Positions 53,556-63,021 are shown, numbered from the stretch's first letter. The stretch is DNA of 64,000 nucleotides from Tenacibaculum sp. M341 (GCF_004337695.1 NZ_SJXJ01000001.1:1-64000), one strand, 5' to 3'. The notes: generated by a model not told the origin, from the sequence alone. Made by a program: numbers and translations.

Positions 53556-53579
53556 AAATTTAAAATTAATAATAAATAT

Positions 53580-53771
53580 ATGTTGATAATTAAGATCAAG
53601 GAAGGAGAAAACATTGATAGAGCCTTGAAACGTTACAGAAAAAAGTATAAAAACACTAAACTTATACAAGAAGTAAGAAGGAGAAAAGAGTATAAGAAAG
53701 AATCTGTACGTAGAAGAGAAGAGGTACAAAAAGCTCAGTACAAAGAGCGAATGTTTAATACAGATAATTAA
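53580..53771 (+). CDS. Ribosomal protein bS21 paralogue
   Basis: 63 residues beginning MLIIKIKEGENIDRALKRYRKKYKNT, clearly bS21, but unusually rich in Lys/Arg/Glu in the second half. That half is unlike the usual flavobacterial bS21 I recall, so a paralogue is likely. bS21 helps hide the anti-Shine-Dalgarno in Bacteroidota ribosomes. There is no Shine-Dalgarno before the start; an AGGAAGGAG lies inside codons 6-10 (part of KEGE). 24 bp after the sigma gene, no promoter between. Confidence 0.82.
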   Translation: MLIIKIKEGENIDRALKRYRKKYKNTKLIQEVRRRKEYKKESVRRREEVQKAQYKERMFNTDN

Positions 53772-53821
53772 ACATTTAAAATAAAATTTACGCAAAAAAA
53801 TAATTAAATAATATAGTAAAC

Positions 53822-54013
53822 ATGCAAGAAGGTACAGTAAAGTTTTTTAACACAACTAAAGGATTTGGTTTTATTACATCACAATCAGGACAAGATGTTT
53901 TTGTTCATAATTCTGGTTTAATAGATGATATAAGAGAAGGAGACAAGGTTCAATATGAAACTGAGCGAGGAAAAAAAGGAATAAATGCTGTGAACGTAGA
54001 AGTTATAAGATAA
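53822..54013 (+). CDS. Cold-shock domain protein
   Basis: 63 residues, one CSD: MQEGTVKFFNTTKGFGFITSQSGQDVFVHNSGL, with RNP1 (KGFGFI) and RNP2 (DVFVH). RNA-binding chaperone. It follows bS21 by 50 bp without a recognisable promoter, so probably cotranscribed. Its 3' UTR carries the RNA motif also present as free-standing transcripts at 20448 and 20716. Confidence 0.93.
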   Translation: MQEGTVKFFNTTKGFGFITSQSGQDVFVHNSGLIDDIREGDKVQYETERGKKGINAVNVEVIR

Positions 54014-54024
54014 ATGTATTAAAT

Positions 54025-54095
54025 TTTCAAAACAACTTTTGAAATTCATTTTCATAGCAATTTACCTACTCAAGAAATTGAGTAGGTTTTTTTTT
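54025..54095 (+). ncRNA. Structured 3' UTR / terminator of csp (third copy of the RNA motif)
   Basis: TTTCAAAA-CAAC-TTTTGAAA (8-bp stem, 4-nt loop, 54025-54044), a 20-nt linker with TTTTCATAGCAATTT, then the terminator stem CCTACTCAA-GAAA-TTGAGTAGG and nine T. Same geometry as the two small RNAs near 20.5 kb with differing but paired stems. It may act as a terminator only, or release a small RNA from the csp mRNA. Confidence 0.7.
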
Positions 54096-54194
54096 ATTTA
54101 GTAAATATACTGAAGCATCAAAGTTTATAGTAAGAACCTCTGCAGGTGGGAAATATTAGACTTTATTTAAGAAATCTGGTATAAAAAAAATAAT

Positions 54195-54202
54195 TAGATT
54201 TG
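54195..54202 (+). promoter_or_regulatory. -7 box TAGATTTG for the RHS locus
   Basis: An exact TAnnTTTG, 51 bp before the start at 54254. Confidence 0.6.
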
Positions 54203-54253
54203 CGCGATGCTAAAAATAGTAATCTTAACTAATTATAGAAAAACCATTTGTTT

Positions 54254-57200
54254 ATGAGAAAAAATTTATTAAGCATACTCTTATTGCTTTTGTATACTAC
54301 CATATACGCACAACTGTCTACGGGAGGTTCCAATAGTACAGTTACAGATTTACCAAATGTAATACCTCCTTCACCTACTGTTGCTAACCTAATGAAATTT
54401 GAAGAAGTTCCAGTAGATACTTATTCAGGACAGCCTAATATTTCAATTCCATTGTTTTCTAAAGCTTTAGATGGAGGCTTAGGTTTTTCTGTATCGTTAA
54501 ATTATAATAGTTCAGGAATTAGAGTTGATGAACGTTCTAGCTGGACAGGGACTGGATGGTCTTTATTCGTAGGAGGAGCAATATCAAGAACTGTTATGGA
54601 TTCACCTGATGAATCTAAAGCTCCTGCTCAAGGAGAATATATAAGTGCAGATATAGGAACTTTCCACAATGGTTTCTACGATAGAGTTAAATATTTTGAT
54701 GATATTAATTCAGGTAATACCATAATTGATCCTCAAAGTATTGAATACCAAAAATGGGAAGAATTTGTATGGAAGTCAGCAAATGGTGTTCAACATTATG
54801 ACTATCAGCCAGATTTATTTCAATTTAATTTTATGGGATATTCTGGAAGATTTATAATAGTAAATGACAACGGTAAGTTAAAACCAAGTTTGTTATCATC
54901 TTCACAAAAAGTATTAATTGAATTAGAATATGATGAGGATACATTTGAAATTTCAAGCTTTACAGTAAAGGCTCCAAATGGATATCAATTTATATTTAAT
55001 GTTTTTGAAGAATCTTTTAGTACCTCTAGAAAAAGAGGAATGGATTTAGCAAATAATGAAATTGTAGACGATATTAATTCATTTAAAGAAATCAAATATA
55101 GATCATCATGGCACTTGTCAGAGGTAAAATCAGCTAATGGATCTTCTTTATGTACTTTTTTATATGATAGTGTATTGGTAAGTTATAGTACTCCTTACAG
55201 CACTGAAAGTGCTACTTTATATTCTCCAGACGCACCTATCTTTTCTAAATATCTAAATTCAAATTCAAATTCTTCATACAACGCATCTTTATTACCACCT
55301 AAAAGATTAAGTTCTTGGAATAGTATTAATGTTTGGTCTAGAAAAGTTAAAGAAGTAGTTTTTAGAGATCAAACTAAACTTGTAATTGGATTGAAAGATG
55401 AAAACCATCCAGAAGATAATAATTCTTCAGGGTGTATTTTGGGAAAAATGCAAATATTTGATGTAGCAGGAAGCCTTAATAAAGAGTTTCTTTTTAATTA
55501 TAAAACAACTAAAGAAAATAGATTGTTTTTAATGGATATTGAGGAAAAGGCAGCTAATTTAACTTTAAATTATGGGTTAAGTTACGATAACGAAGAAAAA
55601 CTACCAGGCTACGGTAGTTTATTTAAAGATAAATGGGGATATTATAAAGCGCCAGAAATAACAGCCACAGGGTTACAGTTTGTAGATGCAGAAATGGTAA
55701 CTACTGGAGTTCTTACTGGAATCTCATACCCAACTGGAGGAGTTAAAGAATTTAAATTTGAACCTAATCGGTTTTCTTTTCTAGGAAATACAATTTTAGA
55801 TCCTAAAAAAAATCCTGAAAACTATGAAGTTTTTTATGCATTTACAGATAGTTTGTTAAGGCATCATCCGATAAATAGTCAAGTTGAAAATAGCTTGATA
55901 TTTGAGGTCTCAAATGATGCAGAGGTTAGCATTACTTTGAGTGGGTTAACTGGAAGTAATCAGGCTAAACAAAATCATTATTTAGAAATTATTCCTTCAG
56001 ATAATTTGTTAAGTAAAACTATTATTAATGATTTAGCACAACGCACTCATAAAGTCCAACTTAAAAAAGGAACCTACTCAATGCGTTTGAATAGTAGGGC
56101 CTATATTCCAATAGAATTGCCAGAAGAAATTTCATTAAAGGTAAGTTTGAATTATGAAAAATATTTAGGTGCTATTAATAAACAGATGAAGGGTGCTGGA
56201 ATTAGAATCCAAGAGATTAAATTTTTTGATAACGTAGAAAGAACTAAAACAACGTATCATTATCCGCTTTCAGATGAAAAAGTAATGAAAGATTATAATT
56301 TAACATCAGCAACAGGATATAGTTCAGGGTCATTTGATGGAACTTTAGGAACAAATAGAGTAGCTTTAAAAAGTTTTAACGGTGTGTTTTGTAACTCAAT
56401 AGAAAGCAATGGAAGTGGAGCTGAATTAACTTTACGTGTATACGTGCACAAATATTTTAATGGGTTGCAAACCTCAATGACTAAAGGTAGTTATGTTGGA
56501 TATAAAAATGTAGAAATTATTAAAGAGGATAATGGAAAAAGTATTTTAACATATACTAGTCCAATAGATTTTCCTTCTTATGACAGTCGTTTTTATAATC
56601 AAGATGTTTTACCTTCTTATTATGATGTACCTGTTAGAGATATTGATTATAAGAGAGGAAATTTAATATCAAGCGAAGTAAAAAATGAATCTGGACAAAC
56701 ATTAACTAAAACAATCAATCACTATGATTATGAGTTAATAAATTCAGAAAGATATTTTTTCAAATATTCATCAGGTACAAAATGTGGCGTTGCCAAATTT
56801 TATAAAACTTATAACGAGTATATAATAGGTAATGCTACTGGAGCTAGTTCTCCTTGTACAGGTACTAGTTCTGGGAACTTAGTCCCAAAACCTTGTGGAG
56901 AGCCTACAGATTTTGTTGATATTCAACCAGTATATTACGATTATGGTTTACCTTTTATGAAAGAGAGTATTTCTGAATCATATTTTTATGATGCTTTAGG
57001 AAACGAGAAGAAAACTACTACCAATACAACATATGCATACAGTTTAAATAATTATAAACCTTTAAAAACCACAACAACAAATAGTAAAGGAGAAATTATA
57101 ACTAGTACCACCAAGTACGCACATGAGACAAATGAAGGAAGATTGCTTTTTGATCATCGTATTACTGAGCCAGTTGAAGTTGAAACGAAGAAAATTATTT

Positions 57201-57754
57201 CAGGAACTACAATAACTTTAAGTAAGCAAAAGTCAGGTTATAAAGTTTTTAGAAACAATTCATATTTGTTAGATAGTATTCATGTAGGTAAAGGCAATCA
57301 AAAATTAGAACCAAGAGTTGTATATCATAATTATGATGATTATGGAAATCCAACAGAAGTTAGTAAAAAAGATGGTACTCGTATCGTTTATGTTTGGGGG
57401 TATCATCAAACAAAGCCTATTGCAAAAATTGAAGGAATCAGTTTATCATCATTATCAACAGAAACAATTGAAAACCTACAAAGGTTGTCAAATTTAGATA
57501 AAGATAGAGCATTTGGTTATCAAGGAACAGAAGGTAAATTGCGAGAAGAATTGGATAAATTAAGAACTGTTTCAAGTTTGGCAAAAGCACAAATTACAAC
57601 CTACACGTACGATCCATTAATTGGGTTAACAAGTATTACAGATCCAAGAGGTTATGTAATGTATTATGAATACGATCCTTTAAACAGATTAGAGCTGGTT
57701 AAAGATGCATCGGGTAATATATTAGAAGAAACAAAATACAACTATAAAAACTAA
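54254..57754 (+). CDS. Large secreted RHS/YD-repeat-associated protein (first of the pair)
   Basis: 1,166 residues from ATG 54254 (MRKNLLSILLLLLYTTIYAQ, signal peptide); an ATG two codons upstream is less likely. The N-terminal part (VPVDTYSGQPNISIPLFSKALDGGLGFSVSLNYNSSGIRVDERSSWTGTGWSL) is the shell-like segment seen in Bacteroidota RHS partners. The C-terminal 200 residues contain YD repeats (YVWGYHQTKPIAKIEG, YTYDPLIGLTSITDPRGYVMYYEYDPLNRLE). It probably forms part of the cocoon with the next gene product, 8 bp downstream. No toxin domain of its own. Confidence 0.85.
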   Translation: MRKNLLSILLLLLYTTIYAQLSTGGSNSTVTDLPNVIPPSPTVANLMKFEEVPVDTYSGQPNISIPLFSKALDGGLGFSVSLNYNSSGIRVDERSSWTGTGWSLFVGGAISRTVMDSPDESKAPAQGEYISADIGTFHNGFYDRVKYFDDINSGNTIIDPQSIEYQKWEEFVWKSANGVQHYDYQPDLFQFNFMGYSGRFIIVNDNGKLKPSLLSSSQKVLIELEYDEDTFEISSFTVKAPNGYQFIFNVFEESFSTSRKRGMDLANNEIVDDINSFKEIKYRSSWHLSEVKSANGSSLCTFLYDSVLVSYSTPYSTESATLYSPDAPIFSKYLNSNSNSSYNASLLPPKRLSSWNSINVWSRKVKEVVFRDQTKLVIGLKDENHPEDNNSSGCILGKMQIFDVAGSLNKEFLFNYKTTKENRLFLMDIEEKAANLTLNYGLSYDNEEKLPGYGSLFKDKWGYYKAPEITATGLQFVDAEMVTTGVLTGISYPTGGVKEFKFEPNRFSFLGNTILDPKKNPENYEVFYAFTDSLLRHHPINSQVENSLIFEVSNDAEVSITLSGLTGSNQAKQNHYLEIIPSDNLLSKTIINDLAQRTHKVQLKKGTYSMRLNSRAYIPIELPEEISLKVSLNYEKYLGAINKQMKGAGIRIQEIKFFDNVERTKTTYHYPLSDEKVMKDYNLTSATGYSSGSFDGTLGTNRVALKSFNGVFCNSIESNGSGAELTLRVYVHKYFNGLQTSMTKGSYVGYKNVEIIKEDNGKSILTYTSPIDFPSYDSRFYNQDVLPSYYDVPVRDIDYKRGNLISSEVKNESGQTLTKTINHYDYELINSERYFFKYSSGTKCGVAKFYKTYNEYIIGNATGASSPCTGTSSGNLVPKPCGEPTDFVDIQPVYYDYGLPFMKESISESYFYDALGNEKKTTTNTTYAYSLNNYKPLKTTTTNSKGEIITSTTKYAHETNEGRLLFDHRITEPVEVETKKIISGTTITLSKQKSGYKVFRNNSYLLDSIHVGKGNQKLEPRVVYHNYDDYGNPTEVSKKDGTRIVYVWGYHQTKPIAKIEGISLSSLSTETIENLQRLSNLDKDRAFGYQGTEGKLREELDKLRTVSSLAKAQITTYTYDPLIGLTSITDPRGYVMYYEYDPLNRLELVKDASGNILEETKYNYKN

Positions 57755-57761
57755 TATTACT

Positions 57762-60700
57762 ATGAGAAAGATTATTTACATGTTTACCGTGCTCTTTCCT
57801 TTATTGTTAGTAGCACAGGTACAAGAACACAGAGTAGAAGAAAACTTACAAATTACAGCAGCCAACGGACCTGTAACTTTAACAGCAACTAAAAGTATTA
57901 CACTAAAACCTACTTCATTAATAAAATTAGGATCAAATGTAAACTTTAAAATAATTGACGATGTTTATTTACCACTCTCTTTAACAGATGATAATTACGT
58001 GTTAAAAAGAGCATTTCAAATACCAACAAAAAGCACAGTAGTAAGTTCAAATAATGAGGTAATAGAATCTGTTACTTATTTTGATGGTTTGGGACGACCT
58101 AAACAAAGTATAGGTATTAAACAATCACCTACTAAAAAAGATATTGTAACATTTATAGATTATGATGATTTAGGAAGACAAACCAGAGAGTTTTTACCAT
58201 ATGCAGCAACGACAAGTAATGGTCGTTTGCAAACTGGTGCGGAAATAGCTACACAACAGTATTACTACTCAAATTATGCAGAGGATTTTCCTGGGATAAC
58301 AGAACTGACTTCCATTAACGCTTTTTCTGAACAAACTATTGAATCATCACCATTAAATAGAGTACAAAAGCAAGCAGCTCCAGGAAAAGACTGGCGTAAA
58401 GACGGTGGTCATGAGGTTGAGTTTGGTTATGAAAATAATGAAGAAGGTGAAGTAAAATTATTTAGAGTGAGTTTAAGTATTGCTCCAAATTCTAAAATTT
58501 ATAAACCTACTTTACTAGGAAACGGAAGTGTATCTTACAGTGTTGGACAGCTTTATAAAACAGTTACTAAAGATGAAAATCATACGGAAGATGGAAGTAA
58601 ATTACATACTACAGAAGAATTTAAAAATAAAGAAGGACAGGTAGTATTAAAACGTACCTATGCCTTGGTAAATAATGTAGAAGAAGCTCATGATACGTAT
58701 TATGTATATGACGATTTTGGAAATTTAACGTATGTACTACCTCCAAAAGTGAGAGTAACTGACGGGGTGTCGGCTGTAGAGTTATCTAAATTATGTTATC
58801 AATATGTGTATGATTACAGAAACCGTTTGGTAGAAAAGAAAATACCTGGTAAAGATTGGGAGTATATTGTTTATGATAAATTAGATAGACCTGTTTTAAC
58901 GCAAGATGCTAATTTAAGAATGCACAACCAATGGTTATTTACTAAGTATGATTATTTAAGTAGAGTTGTTTATACAGGTGTTTATACAGAGGGTGTAAGG
59001 TTGGACCAAGAAAGTATGCAACTGAAGTTTGACGAGGAGAACATATCGGCTTTAAAACAATATGAAAATAAACTCACTACGGCAGGATCCAAAGATATTT
59101 TTTATTCTAATAATAACTTTCCAGTATCTAACACTGAAATATACACCGTAAGTTATTATGATGATTATACTTTTGACAGAGCTGGAGCTCCTACAAGTGC
59201 AGTCTTATATAAAGGAATAGGAAACACTACTAACAAAACCAAAGGACTAGCAACAGGAACCAAAGTAAAGGTGTTGACTACTGATGATTGGATTACAACT
59301 GTTACTTTATATGATGAAAAAGCAAGACCTGTATACGTATATCAAAATAATGTATATTTAAATACAACAGATGTTGTAGAAAGCAAGTTAGATTTTGTAG
59401 GTAAAGTATTAGAAACAAAAACAACACATACTAAAAGAGATCAAAACCCTATTGTTACTGTTGATACTTTTAGTTACGATCATGCAACAAGGCTAGTAAG
59501 TCAGCAACAAAAAATAAATAACCAAGCTACAGAAACTATTGTAAAAAATGAGTACGATGCCTTAGGACAATTAACAACAAAAGAAGTAGGTGATGGTTTA
59601 CAAAAAGTAGACTATGATTATAATGTTCGTGGTTGGTTAACAAAGATTAATGAAGATAACAACAACGATAATGATTTATTTAATTTTGAGTTAAAATACA
59701 ATACTCCATCTGTAAACGGAGCCGCATTATTTAACGGAAACATTGCACAAACAAGTTGGCAAACTGAAAATGAAGATAACAGTAAGAAAACTTACACTTA
59801 CAGTTATGACGCGTTGAATAGAATTAATGCAGCTATAGGAACTAATACCTCTAATTACAATGTATCAGGTATTACATATGATAAGAATGGTAATATTGAA
59901 ACTTTATTAAGAAGAGGACATGTTGTTGAAAATCCAGACATAACTAATAACAATCATTTTGATGTTATGGATGACCTGTCATATAATTACGATTCAGGAA
60001 ATAAATTACAAGGAGTAGATGATGATGGAAATGTTAATTATGGTTATGTAGATAAACCAAACTCAGGTTCAGATTACACTTATGATGACAATGGTAATAT
60101 GATTTCTGATGCAAATAAAGGAATTACCAATATTAAGTATAATCATTTAAACTTACCTACACAGGTATTATTTTCTAATGGAGGTCAAATAGTTTATACC
60201 TATGATGCGAGTGGAATGAAACTGAAAAAAGAAGTTGAATCTTCTACTCAAACCCCAGTTGCAACACTTTATGCTGGTAACTATATATACGAAGAAAGAG
60301 AAGGAGAGCAGGCGAATTTACAATTCTTCAACCACCCAGAAGGGTACACACAACCTGTCATTGCGAGCGGTAGCGTGGCAATCTCATCATTTGAGTACGT
60401 CTACCAATACAAAGATCATTTAGGGAATGTTCGTTTATCGTACACAGATACTAATGGTGATGGTGTAATATCTAAACCATCTAGTACCATTTTATATGAA
60501 GATTTTTCAACTCTTGATAATTGGAGTAATTCACCTGTCACATTAGATACAGAACAAAAGGTTTCAGGTAACACTAGTGGTAAATTAAAATTAAGTACTA
60601 ACGGAAACTTAATAGCGTACCATAATACAGGAGTAAATGTTAACAACACAATTTCCACTACTTATGAGTATTCAGGATGGTTGCGTTTAAATGCACCTCA

Positions 60701-61919
60701 ACCAGAGGGAGGATACATACGATTAATGCTATTCACCTATGATAATAACAGTAAATTAATAGAGTTTTCTGAAGCAGACAGAGTAAGAACATCAGGGGAA
60801 TGGGTATATGTAAAGAAAAGAGTTACAGTACCTGCAAGTGCAAAAAAATTAAATGTACGTTTAGACATTTATACAAATGGAGCTTATGTAGAAGGTTGGT
60901 TTGATGATTTAAAAATATCAAAAGTAAATAATACAAGTGAAATTATAGAAGAATCTAATTATTATCCTTTTGGATTAAAGCATAAAGGTTATAATACATT
61001 ATACAATCCAATTGGAAATAAGGTTGCGCAGAAGTTTAATTATCAACATCAAGAACTTAATGAAAGTTTAGGTTACAATATGCATGAGTTTGAATTAAGA
61101 CATTATGATGTTACTCTTGGTAGGTTTGTTACAACAGATCCTTATGAGCAGTTTGCTAACCCATATTTAGCGATGGGAAATAATCCAGTTACGTCTTTTG
61201 ATCCAGATGGAGGTCATTGTAAAGATGCTAATGGAAATGTTATTGCTTGCCCAGATGGTGATTTATTTGATGAATATAGGGATAGTGAGGATAACCATAC
61301 AACAATATTAGATGATGTTGATTTAGATACTGGTACAACAAAAGCACCTGAAGGTGCTACAGGGGAAGATGCAATGTTTAATCAATTTGGTGAAAAGTTA
61401 CTGCTAGACCAAATAGATTTTAGTCAAGTATATAAACAAGAAACTGATGAGTTCATAACTAGTATGAATAAATTTAGAGGGGAATATTTGAAGAATTTTT
61501 TACAAATTTTATCAGTTTTAAACCCTTGGTCAATTGCATTTGGTCCTGCCGCTGGCGTTAGTCCAGCTGTTAGAGCTTTAACAACTAGATCACTTACTTC
61601 AACGTCACCTCTAGCCAACTATGTTTATCATACTGTGGAAGGAGGTAAAACTATTTATGTTGGAATAACTAATAATCTATCTCGTCGAGCAGCGGAACAT
61701 TTAGCACAAAAAGGTATAAATATTGAACCAATATTTAATAATTTGTCTAGAATAGATGCAAGGTCAGTTGAACAAGCTTTAATAGAAATACATAAACTAA
61801 GTAAGAATGGAGGTACGCTACTTAATAAAATAAATAGTATAGCTACTAAAAACCCTATTTATGCTAGATCATTAAAAAGAGGTTACGATTTATTAAAACA
61901 AAAAGGATATAAATATTAG
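57762..61919 (+). CDS. RHS-repeat polymorphic toxin with C-terminal GIY-YIG-like nuclease
   Basis: 1,385 residues. Signal peptide (ending LLVAQ), a DUF6443-type segment (SVTYFDGLGRPKQSIGIKQSPTKKDIV, about 105-145), many YD repeats, the RHS-core segment YQYKDHLGNVRLSYTDTNGDG, and a carbohydrate-binding-like insert (about 910-1065). The RHS-associated core motif LGRFVTTDPYEQFANPYLAMGNNPVTSFDPDGG follows. The variable tip ends in YVYHTVEGGKTIYVGITNNLSRRAAEHL ... RSVEQALIE, a GIY-YIG-like fold with the conserved Arg and Glu. It is likely a nuclease toxin with the immunity gene directly downstream. The positions of the tip and the immunity gene are standard for this class. Confidence 0.88.
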   Translation: MRKIIYMFTVLFPLLLVAQVQEHRVEENLQITAANGPVTLTATKSITLKPTSLIKLGSNVNFKIIDDVYLPLSLTDDNYVLKRAFQIPTKSTVVSSNNEVIESVTYFDGLGRPKQSIGIKQSPTKKDIVTFIDYDDLGRQTREFLPYAATTSNGRLQTGAEIATQQYYYSNYAEDFPGITELTSINAFSEQTIESSPLNRVQKQAAPGKDWRKDGGHEVEFGYENNEEGEVKLFRVSLSIAPNSKIYKPTLLGNGSVSYSVGQLYKTVTKDENHTEDGSKLHTTEEFKNKEGQVVLKRTYALVNNVEEAHDTYYVYDDFGNLTYVLPPKVRVTDGVSAVELSKLCYQYVYDYRNRLVEKKIPGKDWEYIVYDKLDRPVLTQDANLRMHNQWLFTKYDYLSRVVYTGVYTEGVRLDQESMQLKFDEENISALKQYENKLTTAGSKDIFYSNNNFPVSNTEIYTVSYYDDYTFDRAGAPTSAVLYKGIGNTTNKTKGLATGTKVKVLTTDDWITTVTLYDEKARPVYVYQNNVYLNTTDVVESKLDFVGKVLETKTTHTKRDQNPIVTVDTFSYDHATRLVSQQQKINNQATETIVKNEYDALGQLTTKEVGDGLQKVDYDYNVRGWLTKINEDNNNDNDLFNFELKYNTPSVNGAALFNGNIAQTSWQTENEDNSKKTYTYSYDALNRINAAIGTNTSNYNVSGITYDKNGNIETLLRRGHVVENPDITNNNHFDVMDDLSYNYDSGNKLQGVDDDGNVNYGYVDKPNSGSDYTYDDNGNMISDANKGITNIKYNHLNLPTQVLFSNGGQIVYTYDASGMKLKKEVESSTQTPVATLYAGNYIYEEREGEQANLQFFNHPEGYTQPVIASGSVAISSFEYVYQYKDHLGNVRLSYTDTNGDGVISKPSSTILYEDFSTLDNWSNSPVTLDTEQKVSGNTSGKLKLSTNGNLIAYHNTGVNVNNTISTTYEYSGWLRLNAPQPEGGYIRLMLFTYDNNSKLIEFSEADRVRTSGEWVYVKKRVTVPASAKKLNVRLDIYTNGAYVEGWFDDLKISKVNNTSEIIEESNYYPFGLKHKGYNTLYNPIGNKVAQKFNYQHQELNESLGYNMHEFELRHYDVTLGRFVTTDPYEQFANPYLAMGNNPVTSFDPDGGHCKDANGNVIACPDGDLFDEYRDSEDNHTTILDDVDLDTGTTKAPEGATGEDAMFNQFGEKLLLDQIDFSQVYKQETDEFITSMNKFRGEYLKNFLQILSVLNPWSIAFGPAAGVSPAVRALTTRSLTSTSPLANYVYHTVEGGKTIYVGITNNLSRRAAEHLAQKGINIEPIFNNLSRIDARSVEQALIEIHKLSKNGGTLLNKINSIATKNPIYARSLKRGYDLLKQKGYKY
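60357..60389 (+). repeat. REP-like palindromic repeat inserted in frame in the RHS gene
   Basis: A stretch beginning TGTCATTGCGAGCGGTAGCG and ending GTGGCAATCTCATC, with ATTGC/GCAAT arms. It resembles the GTCATTGCGAG...GCAATCTC repeat normally found between genes in many bacteria. Here it is translated as VIASGSVAISS between the usual HPEGY and FEYVYQYKDHLGNVR segments. Confidence 0.7.
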
Positions 61920-61920
61920 A

Positions 61921-62385
61921 ATGAGAAGAGTTAAATTAGGAGATGTTTTTGAAATAAAAACCTCCAAAGGAAGTGCTTATATACATTATGTGTATAAAGA
62001 TAATCACTTAGGGCAATTGATAAGAGTACTACCTGATTTATATAGTTATCTTCCCGATGATCTTGATAAGCTAGTTTCAGGTAGTCATAGGTTTGTTGTC
62101 TTTTTTCCTCTTTCCGCAGCAAATAAGAAACAACAGGTAAAGTTTGTGGGTAATCACTTACTAGATAATTATGAAAAACCAAAACAAATGAGAACCGAAC
62201 ATTATATAGCCGGAGAGTTCTTAGGTTGGGATATAATTGACACGGATACATGGAAACGTAAGTTCGTGAAAAAGCTTTCAAATAAACAGAGAAAACTTTC
62301 TCCTTGGGGCATATGGAATGATACTCTTTTAGTTGAAAGATTAGAAGAAGGTTGGAGTTTAGATAATTGGTGTAGTGTTCGGTAA
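61921..62385 (+). CDS. Probable immunity protein (Imm26-like)
   Basis: 154 residues, cytoplasmic, starting 1 bp after the toxin stop. The N-terminus RRVKLGDVFEIKTSKGSAYIHYVYKDNHLGQLIRV resembles Imm26-type immunity proteins (KLGDVFxI...G). It ends with LLVERLEEGWSLDNW. Role as antidote for the GIY-YIG tip is inferred mainly from position. Confidence 0.65.
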   Translation: MRRVKLGDVFEIKTSKGSAYIHYVYKDNHLGQLIRVLPDLYSYLPDDLDKLVSGSHRFVVFFPLSAANKKQQVKFVGNHLLDNYEKPKQMRTEHYIAGEFLGWDIIDTDTWKRKFVKKLSNKQRKLSPWGIWNDTLLVERLEEGWSLDNWCSVR

Positions 62386-62497
62386 TGTTTTAAAATTGAG
62401 GTCTTTATTCTAGATAGATCGGGTATGTTAGTGTGGATTTAAGATTTGGATCCGTGCTCCCCCGTTAGCGCCCGAATCCTTTCGGGTGCCAAGCAAC

Positions 62498-62562
62498 AGT
62501 AAGCAATAACAATAATTAAAATATATTAACCACAACATTTTTAAGTGTTGTGGTTTTTTGTT
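62498..62562 (+). terminator. Terminator cassette, copy 1
   Basis: AGTAAGCAATAACAATAATTA, a short spacer, then AACCACAACA / TGTTGTGGTT (62528-62555) and TTTTT. The same cassette recurs at 63169-63230. It probably ends the toxin/immunity transcript. Confidence 0.8.
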
Positions 62563-62731
62563 ATTTAAGTATGTGCTTTTTAAGTTTTATAATCTCTAAT
62601 AACTAGATCAAGAAATTTTATTACCCTCCGCTCGCGCCCTGCTCGCGCCCGAATAAATAAATAAAAAGTTGTGGCTAGTGCTCGACTCTGTCGAGTACCG
62701 TCATAGTAAGTCAAAATAGAATAACTATGTA

Positions 62732-62768
62732 AACTACCTTAATTGTAATGATTGAGGTAGTTTTTTTA
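62732..62768 (+). terminator. Rho-independent terminator without an obvious gene
   Basis: The stem AACTACCTTAAT / ATTGAGGTAGTT followed by TTTTTT, 170 bp after the previous terminator with no ORF between. Confidence 0.75.
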
Positions 62769-63021
62769 TATTTAAAAAGCTATGAATACTGAATATAAAT
62801 AAGATAATTGATTAGGATTATATTTTGCAGGTTTGTAACTTCATTAAGTTAATGAGTCACTCGACAGGAGTCGAGCGTTAACCTAATTTGAATTAATATT
62901 TTAAAGGTTTTAAAAGATGTCTTATTCTGAAATAGAGTAGACAAAAAACATTGTTTATAAAAATTTACGGATTACAAATCAGCAATAACAGTAATTTTTT
63001 CTGTTTAAATGGAGTAATTTT

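Noticed and set aside
53598..53606. AGGAAGGAG as a Shine-Dalgarno
   Set aside because: Lies inside codons for the conserved KEGE of bS21 and no start codon follows at a useful distance.
53547..53795. 82-codon open frame on -
   Set aside because: Exactly opposite bS21, which has clear family identity.
61931..62281. 116-codon open frame on -
   Set aside because: Opposite the immunity gene, no support.
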